This document shows, piece after piece, positions 30,514-36,956 of a DNA stretch of 36,956 nucleotides (position 1 is the first letter of the stretch; each line of letters begins with the position of its first letter). Source of the stretch: Verrucomicrobiia bacterium (GTDB lineage: Bacteria > Verrucomicrobiota > Verrucomicrobiia > Verrucomicrobiales > Akkermansiaceae); assembly GCA_030431475.1 (NCBI GenBank), contig JAUIJD010000047.1:1-36956 (forward strand), given 5' to 3'. The notes below the pieces were generated by a model that saw only the letters and a list, made by a program, of their open reading frames with translations, did no database searches and was not told the DNA's origin. Both the position numbers and the translations under genes were made by a program.

Positions 30514-32880
30514 ATGAAAAAAATGAAAGTGTTCAATGTATTCCCGGCTTTGGCGGCCTTGACGCTCAGCCTGAGTCTTTCGCCTGGCTCGGCTTTGGCC
30601 CAGGAGGTACTACCCTTCCCCGAGCCCCCTATGGGCGGCAAGGTGGAAGCCACAATGCAGGAATCCGTCCACAAGTGGCGAACGCAGCCGAGCCACCTGC
30701 CCGAGGATGCACCCAACATCCTCATCGTCATGCTGGACGATGCGGGATTCGGGCATCCGAGCACATTCGGTGGCGAGATCGAAACACCGACGCTTTCGCG
30801 GCTGGCTGAAGAAGGCATCTCTTACAACCGCTTTCACACAACCGCCATGTGCTCGCCCACCCGTGCAGCCTTGATAACCGGGCGCAACCACCATCGGGTC
30901 GGTAATGGCATGGTGGCCGAATTTGCCAACGACTGGGACGGCTACACCGGTGTTATTCCGAGATCATCGGCAACGGTCGCAAAGGTGCTGGGTTACTACG
31001 GGTACGCAACAGCGGCTTTCGGAAAGGATCACAACACGCCGATCGATGAACAGGTGCACGGCCCCTATGACAATTTCCCGACCGGGCGAGGATTCGACTA
31101 CTTTTACGGGTTCCTTGGGGGCGAGACGTCCCAGTGGGAACCCTCAGCATGGGAGAATACCACACCGGTCAACGCTCCGCATCTGGAGAACTATGAGGAC
31201 TTCCATTTCACGGAGGCCATGGCGGACAAGGCGATCACATGGATGAGGAGGCACCTCGCCTTCAACCCCGATCGTCCGTTCTTCATGTGGTGGACGCCGG
31301 GCGCTGTGCACGGTCCCCATCACGTTGCGAAGCAATGGTCCGAGAAGTACAAGGGCAAGTTCGATGACGGTTGGGACGCTTATCAGAAACGCGTCTATCA
31401 GCGTCAAAAAGCCATGGGTTGGATCCCGGAGAATACTGAACTGACACCCCGCCCGAAGGGAATGCCCGCCTGGGAAGACATTCCCGATGACGAGAAGGCC
31501 TTCCAGGCGCGCCTGATGGAAGTTTATGCCGGTTTCCTGGAGCATACCGATGTTCAGGTCGGCAGGCTGATCGATGAGCTCGAGGCCCGGGGAATCCGCG
31601 ACAACACGCTGATTCTCTATCTCGTGTCGGACAATGGCGCCTCGGCGGAGGGGATGGATGGAACCGTGATGGAATTGCTTGCCCAGAACGGCATCCCGTC
31701 ATCAATCGACGAGCATATAGCCGTGGCGGAGCAGCTCGGAGGGCTCGACGAAATTGGCGGGCCAAAAATGGAGAATATGTATAGCGCTGCCTGGGCCTGG
31801 GCCGGTAACAGCCCTTTCCGGTATACCAAGCTGGTCGCCGCCGATTGGGGCGGCACCCGGACGCCCATGGTCATCTCCTGGCCAAAGGGAATCAAACCCG
31901 ACGCGACCCCGCGCTCGCAATTCACCCATGTGAACGACGTGGTACCCACCATCTACGAGATACTCGACATCAATCCACCCAAGATTGTTGACGGTTTTGA
32001 GCAGGATCCCATCGACGGAGTCAGCTTTGCCTACACCTTCGACTCGCCTGAGGCACCGGAGCGAAAGAAAACCCAATACTTTGACATCATGGGCAGCCGC
32101 GCCATTTATCATGACCACTGGATGGCCAGTTGCTTCGGTCCCCGAACACCCTGGGTGGCGGCGATGCCCGACCTCGCCAACTGGGATCCCATGCAGGACA
32201 AATGGGAGCTCTTCGACACCCGCAAAGATTACTCGCTGACAAGTGATCTGTCATCCGAGTACCCCGAAAAGCTCGAAGAGATGAAGGCCCTCTTCATGCA
32301 GGAGGCCGAGGAGAACAAGGTCCTGCCCATCGGTGGCGCCCTCTATACCTTGCTCAATCCCCAGGAGATGAAGCGAAGTACAAACACCGAATGGACCCTG
32401 TTTGAAGGAATGACTCGTATCCCTGAACATCAGGGGCCCAACGTGCGCAATGGCAATGTCCGGGTGGAAATCGAGGCCGATGTGCCGGACAAGGTCAACG
32501 GTGTCGTATTTTCCATGGGAGGCTATGCGGGTGGTATGAGCCTCTATGCGCTCGATGGCGTGCTCTATTACGAATACAGCTCACTGTTGCTCAAGCGCGA
32601 TAAGATCAAGGTGGGTGCGTTGCCGGAAGGTGAAGTGACTATCACCTACGAAATGCATACACTGCCGGGGCGTGGGGTGCCTGCCGAACTGAAATTCTGG
32701 ATCAATGGCAAAGAGGCAGCCACCGGGACAGTTCGGAGCACCGTGCCGGCCGGTTTTACGGTGACGGAGACCTTTGACGTGGGTATGGATCTCAACTCGC
32801 CCGTGGCGAACGACTACTTTGATAAGGTACCGTTCAAGTTCGAAGGAACACTGAAGAAGCTCCATTTCAAGAACCTGTAA
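30514..32880 (+). CDS. Periplasmic arylsulfatase (S1 sulfatase family), second copy
   Basis: A 788-residue protein with signal peptide MKKMKVFNVFPALAALTLSL ending SALAQ. Formylglycine motif C-S-P-T-R (C113, AMCSPTRAALITG), metal-site D75-D76 (MLDDAGFG), FGKDHNTP and YLVSDNGAS are all present, so it should be active after maturation. The C-terminal beta domain ends FEGTLKKLHFKNL. It is a diverged paralogue of the upstream sulfatase, not a recent copy: motifs are shared but the surrounding sequence differs widely. GC content is lower and codon use more relaxed than in flanking host genes. Immediately after its stop lies a 3' remnant of a different sulfatase gene. Confidence 0.92.
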   Translation: MKKMKVFNVFPALAALTLSLSLSPGSALAQEVLPFPEPPMGGKVEATMQESVHKWRTQPSHLPEDAPNILIVMLDDAGFGHPSTFGGEIETPTLSRLAEEGISYNRFHTTAMCSPTRAALITGRNHHRVGNGMVAEFANDWDGYTGVIPRSSATVAKVLGYYGYATAAFGKDHNTPIDEQVHGPYDNFPTGRGFDYFYGFLGGETSQWEPSAWENTTPVNAPHLENYEDFHFTEAMADKAITWMRRHLAFNPDRPFFMWWTPGAVHGPHHVAKQWSEKYKGKFDDGWDAYQKRVYQRQKAMGWIPENTELTPRPKGMPAWEDIPDDEKAFQARLMEVYAGFLEHTDVQVGRLIDELEARGIRDNTLILYLVSDNGASAEGMDGTVMELLAQNGIPSSIDEHIAVAEQLGGLDEIGGPKMENMYSAAWAWAGNSPFRYTKLVAADWGGTRTPMVISWPKGIKPDATPRSQFTHVNDVVPTIYEILDINPPKIVDGFEQDPIDGVSFAYTFDSPEAPERKKTQYFDIMGSRAIYHDHWMASCFGPRTPWVAAMPDLANWDPMQDKWELFDTRKDYSLTSDLSSEYPEKLEEMKALFMQEAEENKVLPIGGALYTLLNPQEMKRSTNTEWTLFEGMTRIPEHQGPNVRNGNVRVEIEADVPDKVNGVVFSMGGYAGGMSLYALDGVLYYEYSSLLLKRDKIKVGALPEGEVTITYEMHTLPGRGVPAELKFWINGKEAATGTVRSTVPAGFTVTETFDVGMDLNSPVANDYFDKVPFKFEGTLKKLHFKNL

Positions 32881-32884
32881 AAAC

Positions 32885-32995
32885 TGCCGCGACGAAGGCC
32901 TGCCGGTCAACGAGGAGCATGAAGACAAGGGCAAGTTCATCTTTACCCCGGGACAACTGCACAAGGTCGTCTTCGATATCAAGAATCCCGAATAG
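32885..32995 (+). pseudogene. 3' remnant of a third arylsulfatase gene
   Basis: Bases 32886-32991 match 30298-30403, the C-terminal coding end of the first arylsulfatase, at 102 of 106 positions. Read in frame it gives a fragment starting CRDEGLPVNEEHEDKGKF and ending DIKNPE with its own TAG. Three of the four differences are at third codon positions or give one Y-to-H change, as expected for a once-coding paralogue. It begins five bases after the second sulfatase's stop, so that gene appears to have replaced the rest. Confidence 0.85.
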
Positions 32996-33086
32996 CAGGG
33001 GATGCCCTCTCCGGCATACCGTAATATCGACCACAAGTCGGGGGGGGCGGTGTGAAAATCTGAAAACAATCTGAAGAAACCCAGAC

Positions 33087-33194
33087 GTGAAATATCTCAC
33101 TTTAAGCACATTTGCCAGTTTCCTTCCCTGCACACAGCTGTCTTTGGCGGATGACGCCGCCGACCTGGCCCAGGACCTGACCACACCACCATGA
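33087..33194 (+). pseudogene. 5' remnant of an outer-membrane transporter gene
   Basis: GTG at 33087 opens 35 codons that read as a signal peptide plus mature start: VKYLTLSTFASFLPCTQLS, then LADDAADLAQDLTTPP and TGA, which overlaps the ATG of the next gene. The ADDAADLAQDLTNP-type beginning is, as I recall, common in the 'neuromedin U'-annotated outer-membrane transporter group. The rest of that protein is missing. It may be a broken gene, or a short leader peptide coupled to the next gene; the former is preferred. The rest of 32996-33086 shows nothing recognisable beyond a short G-run at 33040-33047. Confidence 0.5.
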
Positions 33195-34144
33195 AACCAC
33201 GCATTCCAATCCTCACGGCCATCTCCGCCGTTCTCTTTGCCACACCCTCGCTGCTCGCCGAAGAAGGAGGTGTCGGTCATCACGTGCCCGGCGGCATGAG
33301 CACCCTGATCGACATCGTGCCCACCGAGCCCGGCTGGGTGCTCGAGTCGATGTACATGCGCTACTCGGGCGATGCCTCGGCTGCCGTCAGCATCCCGATC
33401 GCCAACCGCATCGGTCTGGGGCTCGACGCCACCAGTGACGCGTTCACGCTCGGCGGCATCTACACCTTCGAGCAGCAGGTTCTGGGTGCCCATTGCTCGG
33501 TGGGTGCCTTCGTTCCCTACGTCTGGGTCGACGTCGAGGCCTTGGTGCGGATCGGCAACCTCCCCCCAGCCTACCAGCGTTCGAGCGAGAGCGGCTTCGG
33601 CGACATCTCGCTGCTGCCGGTGATGATGGCGTGGAAGCCGCATGATTGCTGGCAGATCAACGCCGCCCTGCCGATCTACGCTCCGACCGGTGACTACCAG
33701 GTCGGCCGCCTCGCCAATCCGGGCCTGAACCACTGGAGCTTCGATCCGACCGTCGGCGTCGCCTACTCGAACGAGCAAACCGGCTTCAACTTCGCCGCCC
33801 ACACCGGCTTCAACTTCGCCACCGAGAATTCCGACACCAACTACCGCAACGGCACGCTCTTCCACCTCGACGTCAGCGCCCAGCAGCTGCTGCCCATCGG
33901 CCCCGGCTTCCTCGGTGTCGGTGTGGAGGCATTCTACCTCGAACAGGTCAGCGGCGACAGCGGCCGCGGAGCGCCCCCCGGCGGCTTCAAGAGCCGCACC
34001 TACGGCCTCGGCCCGGTGCTCAGCTACATCCTGCCGGTCGGGAAGGATGTCTTCGTGACCGAGGCGCGCTGGCTGACCGAACTCGACACGACCAACCGCA
34101 TGCAGGGCGACTACTTCTGGCTCAAGGCGGTCTATCAATTCTGA
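33191..34144 (+). CDS. Outer-membrane beta-barrel transporter (phenol/MetA-pathway type)
   Basis: A 317-residue protein with signal peptide (MKPRIPILTAISAVLFATPS, ending LLAEEGG). The mature part begins VGHHVPGGMSTLID and is made of alternating amphipathic strands with aromatic girdles. Phrases such as SSESGFGDISLLPVMMAWK, AALPIYAPTGDYQVGRLANPG and FDPTVGVAYSNEQTGFNFAAHTG are the signature of the PF13557 'MetA-pathway of phenol degradation' putative channels. The protein ends in the F-terminated strand FWLKAVYQF, typical of outer-membrane barrel proteins. It follows the sulfatase region and precedes a symporter gene (42-bp gap), so it may supply uptake of small aromatic or sulfated compounds; that role is inference. 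Confidence 0.85.
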   Translation: MKPRIPILTAISAVLFATPSLLAEEGGVGHHVPGGMSTLIDIVPTEPGWVLESMYMRYSGDASAAVSIPIANRIGLGLDATSDAFTLGGIYTFEQQVLGAHCSVGAFVPYVWVDVEALVRIGNLPPAYQRSSESGFGDISLLPVMMAWKPHDCWQINAALPIYAPTGDYQVGRLANPGLNHWSFDPTVGVAYSNEQTGFNFAAHTGFNFATENSDTNYRNGTLFHLDVSAQQLLPIGPGFLGVGVEAFYLEQVSGDSGRGAPPGGFKSRTYGLGPVLSYILPVGKDVFVTEARWLTELDTTNRMQGDYFWLKAVYQF

Positions 34145-34186
34145 TGAATCGACCCGGGGCCCGCCCCAATCCACGCTCATTCTCGC

Positions 34187-35383
34187 ATGGAACTCCGCGG
34201 CATCACCACCTTCAACCTGGCCATCCTGGTCCTGTTCTTCGGCAAGTGGCTCAACCAGCGCATCCCGCTGCTGCGCCACTACAACATCCCCGAACCGGTC
34301 AGCAGCGGCCTGCTGGTATGCCTCGCGACGTGGGCGATCTATGGCATCTGGGGCGCCGAGATCTCCTTCGACTTGAGGAGCCGCGACATCCTGCTGGTGT
34401 TCTTCTTCGCCGGCATCGGACTGAACTCCGACTTCCGCTCGCTGCTCGCCGGGGGGCTGCCGCTGCTGATCCTGCTCGCCGCGACCGTGGTCTACATGTT
34501 CATCCAGAACTTCACCGGCGTCGGCGTGGCGAGCCTGTTCGGATTGGACGAGACGGTCGGTATCCTCGGCGGCACCACCTCGCTAATCGGCGGCCACGGC
34601 ACCGCCATCGCCTGGACACCGACCTTCCGCGACGAATACGGGATCGGCAACGCCAGCGAGATCGGCATCGCCTGTGCGACCTTCGGCCTGGTCCTCGCCT
34701 CGTTGATGGGCGGCCCGATCGCCAACATCCTGATCGGTCGCCACAAGCTGGAACCGAAGGCAGTCGAGCAACCCGACGTCGGCATGGCCCACGACCGGGA
34801 ACACTCGCCGATCGACGCCTACTCGGTCCTCAGCGCGTGGCTGGTGCTCAACATCAGCCTCACCTCGGGCCTCGCGATCCAGGAGGCGCTGGAGAAGGCG
34901 GGCCTGCAGCTCCCGCTTTTCGTCTGCTGCCTGTTCGGCGCGATCCTGCTGACCAACATCGTGCCGCGGATCTTCCCCAAGCTGGCCTGGCCGGCGGGCA
35001 GCCGCTCGTTGGCGCTCATTTCGGACATCTCGCTCGGGATGTTCCTCGCGATGTCGCTGATGAGCCTGCAACTGTGGACGCTGGCCGAGCTTGCCGGGCC
35101 GATTCTGGCGATTCTCGGCGCGCAGTTCCTGATCGCCTTCGCCTTCGCCCTGTTCGTCGTGTTCCGGCTGATGGGCCGCGACTACGAGGCGGCGGTCGTG
35201 TGCTCCGGCTTTGGCGGCATCTCGCTCGGCTCGACGCCGACGGCGATGGCCAACATGACGGCGGTCAGCAAGCGCTACGGCGCGGCCCACAAGGCCTTCA
35301 TCATCGTGCCGCTGGTCTGCGGTTTCTTCGTCGATATCGCCAACGCGGTGATCATCAAGACCTTCCTCAACTGGTTCGGCTGA
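34187..35383 (+). CDS. Sodium/glutamate symporter family protein (GltS type)
   Basis: A 398-residue polytopic protein, the length of E. coli GltS (401). The start is MELRGITTFNLAILVLFFGK. Family hallmarks: PEPVSSGLLVCL near residue 40, the two inverted-repeat glycine-rich loops GGTTSLIGGHGTAIAW (about 127-142) and GFGGISLGSTPTAMANMTAV (about 344-363), and roughly ten hydrophobic segments. These proteins import glutamate with Na+ through the inner membrane. Here it sits after an outer-membrane channel and sulfatases; its substrate could be glutamate or another dicarboxylate. No regulatory site was seen upstream. Confidence 0.9.
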   Translation: MELRGITTFNLAILVLFFGKWLNQRIPLLRHYNIPEPVSSGLLVCLATWAIYGIWGAEISFDLRSRDILLVFFFAGIGLNSDFRSLLAGGLPLLILLAATVVYMFIQNFTGVGVASLFGLDETVGILGGTTSLIGGHGTAIAWTPTFRDEYGIGNASEIGIACATFGLVLASLMGGPIANILIGRHKLEPKAVEQPDVGMAHDREHSPIDAYSVLSAWLVLNISLTSGLAIQEALEKAGLQLPLFVCCLFGAILLTNIVPRIFPKLAWPAGSRSLALISDISLGMFLAMSLMSLQLWTLAELAGPILAILGAQFLIAFAFALFVVFRLMGRDYEAAVVCSGFGGISLGSTPTAMANMTAVSKRYGAAHKAFIIVPLVCGFFVDIANAVIIKTFLNWFG

Positions 35384-35428
35384 TCTTCCCATCCACCCCG
35401 TCCACCCGTCTCCCAAAACACCACCATC

Positions 35429-35839
35429 ATGAAACACCAAGCAACCCCGTGGCTTGTCGCCACCGCCGGCTCGCTGGCCCTGCTTTCCTGCACGGCCACC
35501 AGCACCTTCGATGCCACCGACACCAACTCGGATGGCCGCATCAGCACCCCGGAAATGCAGAGAATCCTCACCGAAAGCGTCTTCAGTGCCAGCGACGCGA
35601 ACCGCGACGGCCAGGTCACCCTGGCGGAATGGAGGGCCGCCAATCCGAGCGACGACGTCTCGATCTTCAATGATCGCGACCTCAACCGGGACGGCGTGGT
35701 GACCCTTGAGGAGTTCACCAAACACGTGGCAGACAACGGAACCTTCGATGAAATCATCGCCCAACTCGACCCCGGCGAGGACGGTACCGTCTCCATCGCC
35801 GATTTCGACGCCTTCATGCTCAAGCACAAGCTCGGCTGA
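35429..35839 (+). CDS. EF-hand calcium-binding lipoprotein
   Basis: A 136-residue protein with lipobox LLSC (MKHQATPWLVATAGSLALLS). Four EF-hand-like loops follow: DTNSDGRIS, DANRDGQVTLAEW, DLNRDGVVTLEEF and DPGEDGTVSIADF. The first three keep the D-x-[DN]-x-DG core with a glutamate at position 12, and the fourth has D at that position. It is likely an envelope-anchored calcium sensor or buffer. Arylsulfatases bind Ca2+, which may make the neighbourhood meaningful, but this is speculation. It is 45 bp after the symporter gene, without a Shine-Dalgarno sequence. Confidence 0.9.
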   Translation: MKHQATPWLVATAGSLALLSCTATSTFDATDTNSDGRISTPEMQRILTESVFSASDANRDGQVTLAEWRAANPSDDVSIFNDRDLNRDGVVTLEEFTKHVADNGTFDEIIAQLDPGEDGTVSIADFDAFMLKHKLG

Positions 35840-35871
35840 ACAAGCCGCCATCCTCACCATTCAAAACCACC

Positions 35872-36123
35872 ATGAAACTTCGAATCCTCAGTTCTCTCGG
35901 CCTACTCGTCGCGCTGCCCTTCGCTTCCTGCGCTCATGACCCCTACATCAACGCTGCTCAAACCCGCGGAGCGGTCGGCGGCGCCGCCATCGGTGCCGTT
36001 GTCGGGCAACACGCCGGGGGCATCGGCAAGGGTGAGGCCATCGCGGCCGGCGCCGTGATCGGCGCCTTGGCAAGCGAGAACCGTCTGCGCGCCAGCAACC
36101 CCGGGATGGCCGGGCGGCGCTGA
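35872..36123 (+). CDS. Small glycine-zipper lipoprotein
   Basis: An 83-residue protein with a lipobox FASC (MKLRILSSLGLLVALPFASC). The mature part carries a glycine-zipper (GAVGGAAIGAVVGQHAGGIGKGEAIAAGAVIGAL) of the type seen in outer-membrane 17-kDa/YMGG proteins, then a short basic end. Such proteins insert helices in membranes or help maintain the envelope. It is 32 bp after the EF-hand gene and probably co-transcribed with it. Confidence 0.85.
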   Translation: MKLRILSSLGLLVALPFASCAHDPYINAAQTRGAVGGAAIGAVVGQHAGGIGKGEAIAAGAVIGALASENRLRASNPGMAGRR

Positions 36124-36164
36124 CCGGCCGGCCTGCCCGTCCGTGAATCTTCGGGGCCGACGCC

Positions 36165-36504
36165 ATGCGCTTCTCCCTCTTCCATCAGCTCCCGCTCTGG
36201 CTCGACTTCGTCATCTTCCTCGCCGTCTTGCTCGTTTCCCTCGAGCTTGGCTATCGGATCGGCATCCGGCGCCGGGGGGCATGGATCGACGACGAGCGAG
36301 CCGGCGGCAAGATCAGCCTGACTTCCATGTTCGCGGTGCTCGGGCTGATGTTGGCATTCACCTTCAATGCGGCGATCACCCGCCACGAGGCCCGCAAGCA
36401 GACACTGGTGGCGGAAGCGATCGCGCTCGGCAGCGCCTTCCGCCATGCCGGCACGGCGGACGAACCCGGCCGGGGTGAATTACGCCGGGCCATTCTCGAC
36501 TATG
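36165..36504 (+). pseudogene. 5' part of a DUF4239-like membrane protein gene, broken at 36504
   Basis: The start MRFSLFHQLPLWLDFVIFLA is followed by a transmembrane helix, a basic loop (IGIRRRGAW) and a second helix SLTSMFAVLGLMLAFTFNAA. The conserved ITRHEARKQTLVAEAIALGSAFRHA motif of DUF4239-type (bestrophin-like) proteins comes next. Homology ends at LRRAILDYA, where the sequence becomes a copy of pilT in another frame. Family members are usually about 240-270 residues with two more C-terminal helices, so roughly half is missing. Whether it is broken in the genome or only in the assembly cannot be decided here. Confidence 0.75.
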
Positions 36505-36828
36505 CCCGGCCGACCAGCAGTCGCAGGTGCGCACGATGCTCGCCGCCTCGCTGCGCGGGGTGCTCGCGCAGCTGCTCTGCAAGCGCGTCGACAAGCCGGG
36601 CCGCACCGCGGTGCACGAGATCATGTTCGCCACCCCGGCCGTCTCGGCCATCATCCGCGAAGGCGCCACCCAGAAGCTCTACGACGTCATCACCGGCGGC
36701 AAGGCCGAGGGCATGCAGTTCATGGACGAGTCGATCTGGCAGAAGCTCCAGGCCGGCATGATCTCACCGCAGGAAGCCTACATGAAGGCGATCGACAAGA
36801 CCCGCTTCAAGAAGTTCCTGCCGGCCGA
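36505..36828 (+). pseudogene. Exact 324-bp copy of the 3' part of the second pilT gene
   Basis: Identical to 12086-12409 (offset 24419), covering the sequence from QSQVRTMLAASLRGVLAQLL to RFKKFLPAE of the second ATPase but lacking Walker A, Walker B and the His box. No start codon belongs to it, and it could not function. The perfect identity means either very recent duplication or an artefact. The left junction shows 5-bp microhomology (CCCGG) with the disrupted DUF4239-like gene. Confidence 0.9.
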
Positions 36829-36956
36829 ACCGTGTTGCCTCATTGAAGCGGACACCGAGAGCAGGGTTCAGGGCTGAGCGGTTGGTCCCCATTGCCTCAT
36901 AAATGAGGACACCATGGCGCGAGCCATGGCGATGAGCGAAGAGAGCACCCTGGAAT
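36829..36956. other. Unlike sequence at the window end with inverted repeat and possible ORF start
   Basis: This 128-bp tail matches nothing else in the window. It has a 9-bp direct repeat TTGCCTCAT (36835-36843 and 36892-36900) and a palindrome CCTCAT-AA-ATGAGG (36895-36908). An ATG follows at 36914 with 14 open codons reading MARAMAMSEESTLE to the edge. The layout would suit the end of an insertion sequence with its transposase start, but too little is visible to say so. Confidence 0.4.

Noticed and set aside
34144-35673. Plus-strand frame overlapping the symporter gene in another register
   Set aside because: Protein is H/R/P-rich without hydrophobic segments, whereas the GltS frame is a complete transporter.

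Overview
The window is GC-rich bacterial DNA (about two thirds G+C by eye) from a Gram-negative, probably a member of the Verrucomicrobiota. That assignment is inference. It rests on the mix of an AsmA-like protein, tandem PilT-type ATPases, a bacterial GH3-family protein, DUF3300/DUF2950 proteins, several sulfatases, secreted proteins ending in a '...FFRLRTF'-style tail, and the near absence of Shine-Dalgarno sequences (many starts are simply preceded by ACCACC or similar). No rRNA, tRNA or CRISPR array was seen.

Layout. 1-744: the end of a large secreted protein built of 17-residue repeats. 714-6075, minus strand: a cysteine-cluster protein, a DUF3482 GTPase with its DUF2868 membrane partner, a secreted protein and a WalJ/YycJ-like metallo-hydrolase. 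REP-like hairpins lie between some of these genes. 6140-6349: a MITE-like element with perfect 22-bp terminal inverted repeats. 6357-12458, plus strand: an AsmA-like protein, a trio resembling E. coli yqjD-yqjE-yqjK, and two PilT/PilU-type retraction ATPases. 12526-19016, minus strand: a tight five-gene run of membrane-anchored FAH-family enzyme, alpha/beta hydrolase, enolase-superfamily epimerase, Ser/Thr kinase and GH3 acyl-adenylating enzyme. 19110-21399, plus strand: a SYLF lipoprotein and a lipase-like lipoprotein. 21380-22972, minus strand: a CadC/TPR-type regulator. 23101-26016, plus strand: a YdcH-like protein, DUF3300 and DUF2950. The two divergent intergenic regions near 19020 and 23040 share an unusual palindromic site, which suggests one regulator for both.

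26064-33190 looks like an acquired, rearranged organosulfate island. It holds an alkylsulfatase-family protein with altered zinc ligands, two large periplasmic arylsulfatases, a 3' remnant of a third arylsulfatase and a 5' remnant of an outer-membrane transporter gene. An outer-membrane transporter, a GltS-type symporter, an EF-hand lipoprotein and a glycine-zipper lipoprotein follow (33191-36123). Together these could release sulfate or alcohols from organosulfates outside the cytoplasm and import products, but that is inference.

The right end is anomalous. A DUF4239-like gene is broken at 36504 and joined to an exact 324-bp copy of the 3' part of the second pilT gene, followed by about 130 bp of unlike sequence. 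This is either a real rearrangement or an assembly chimera.
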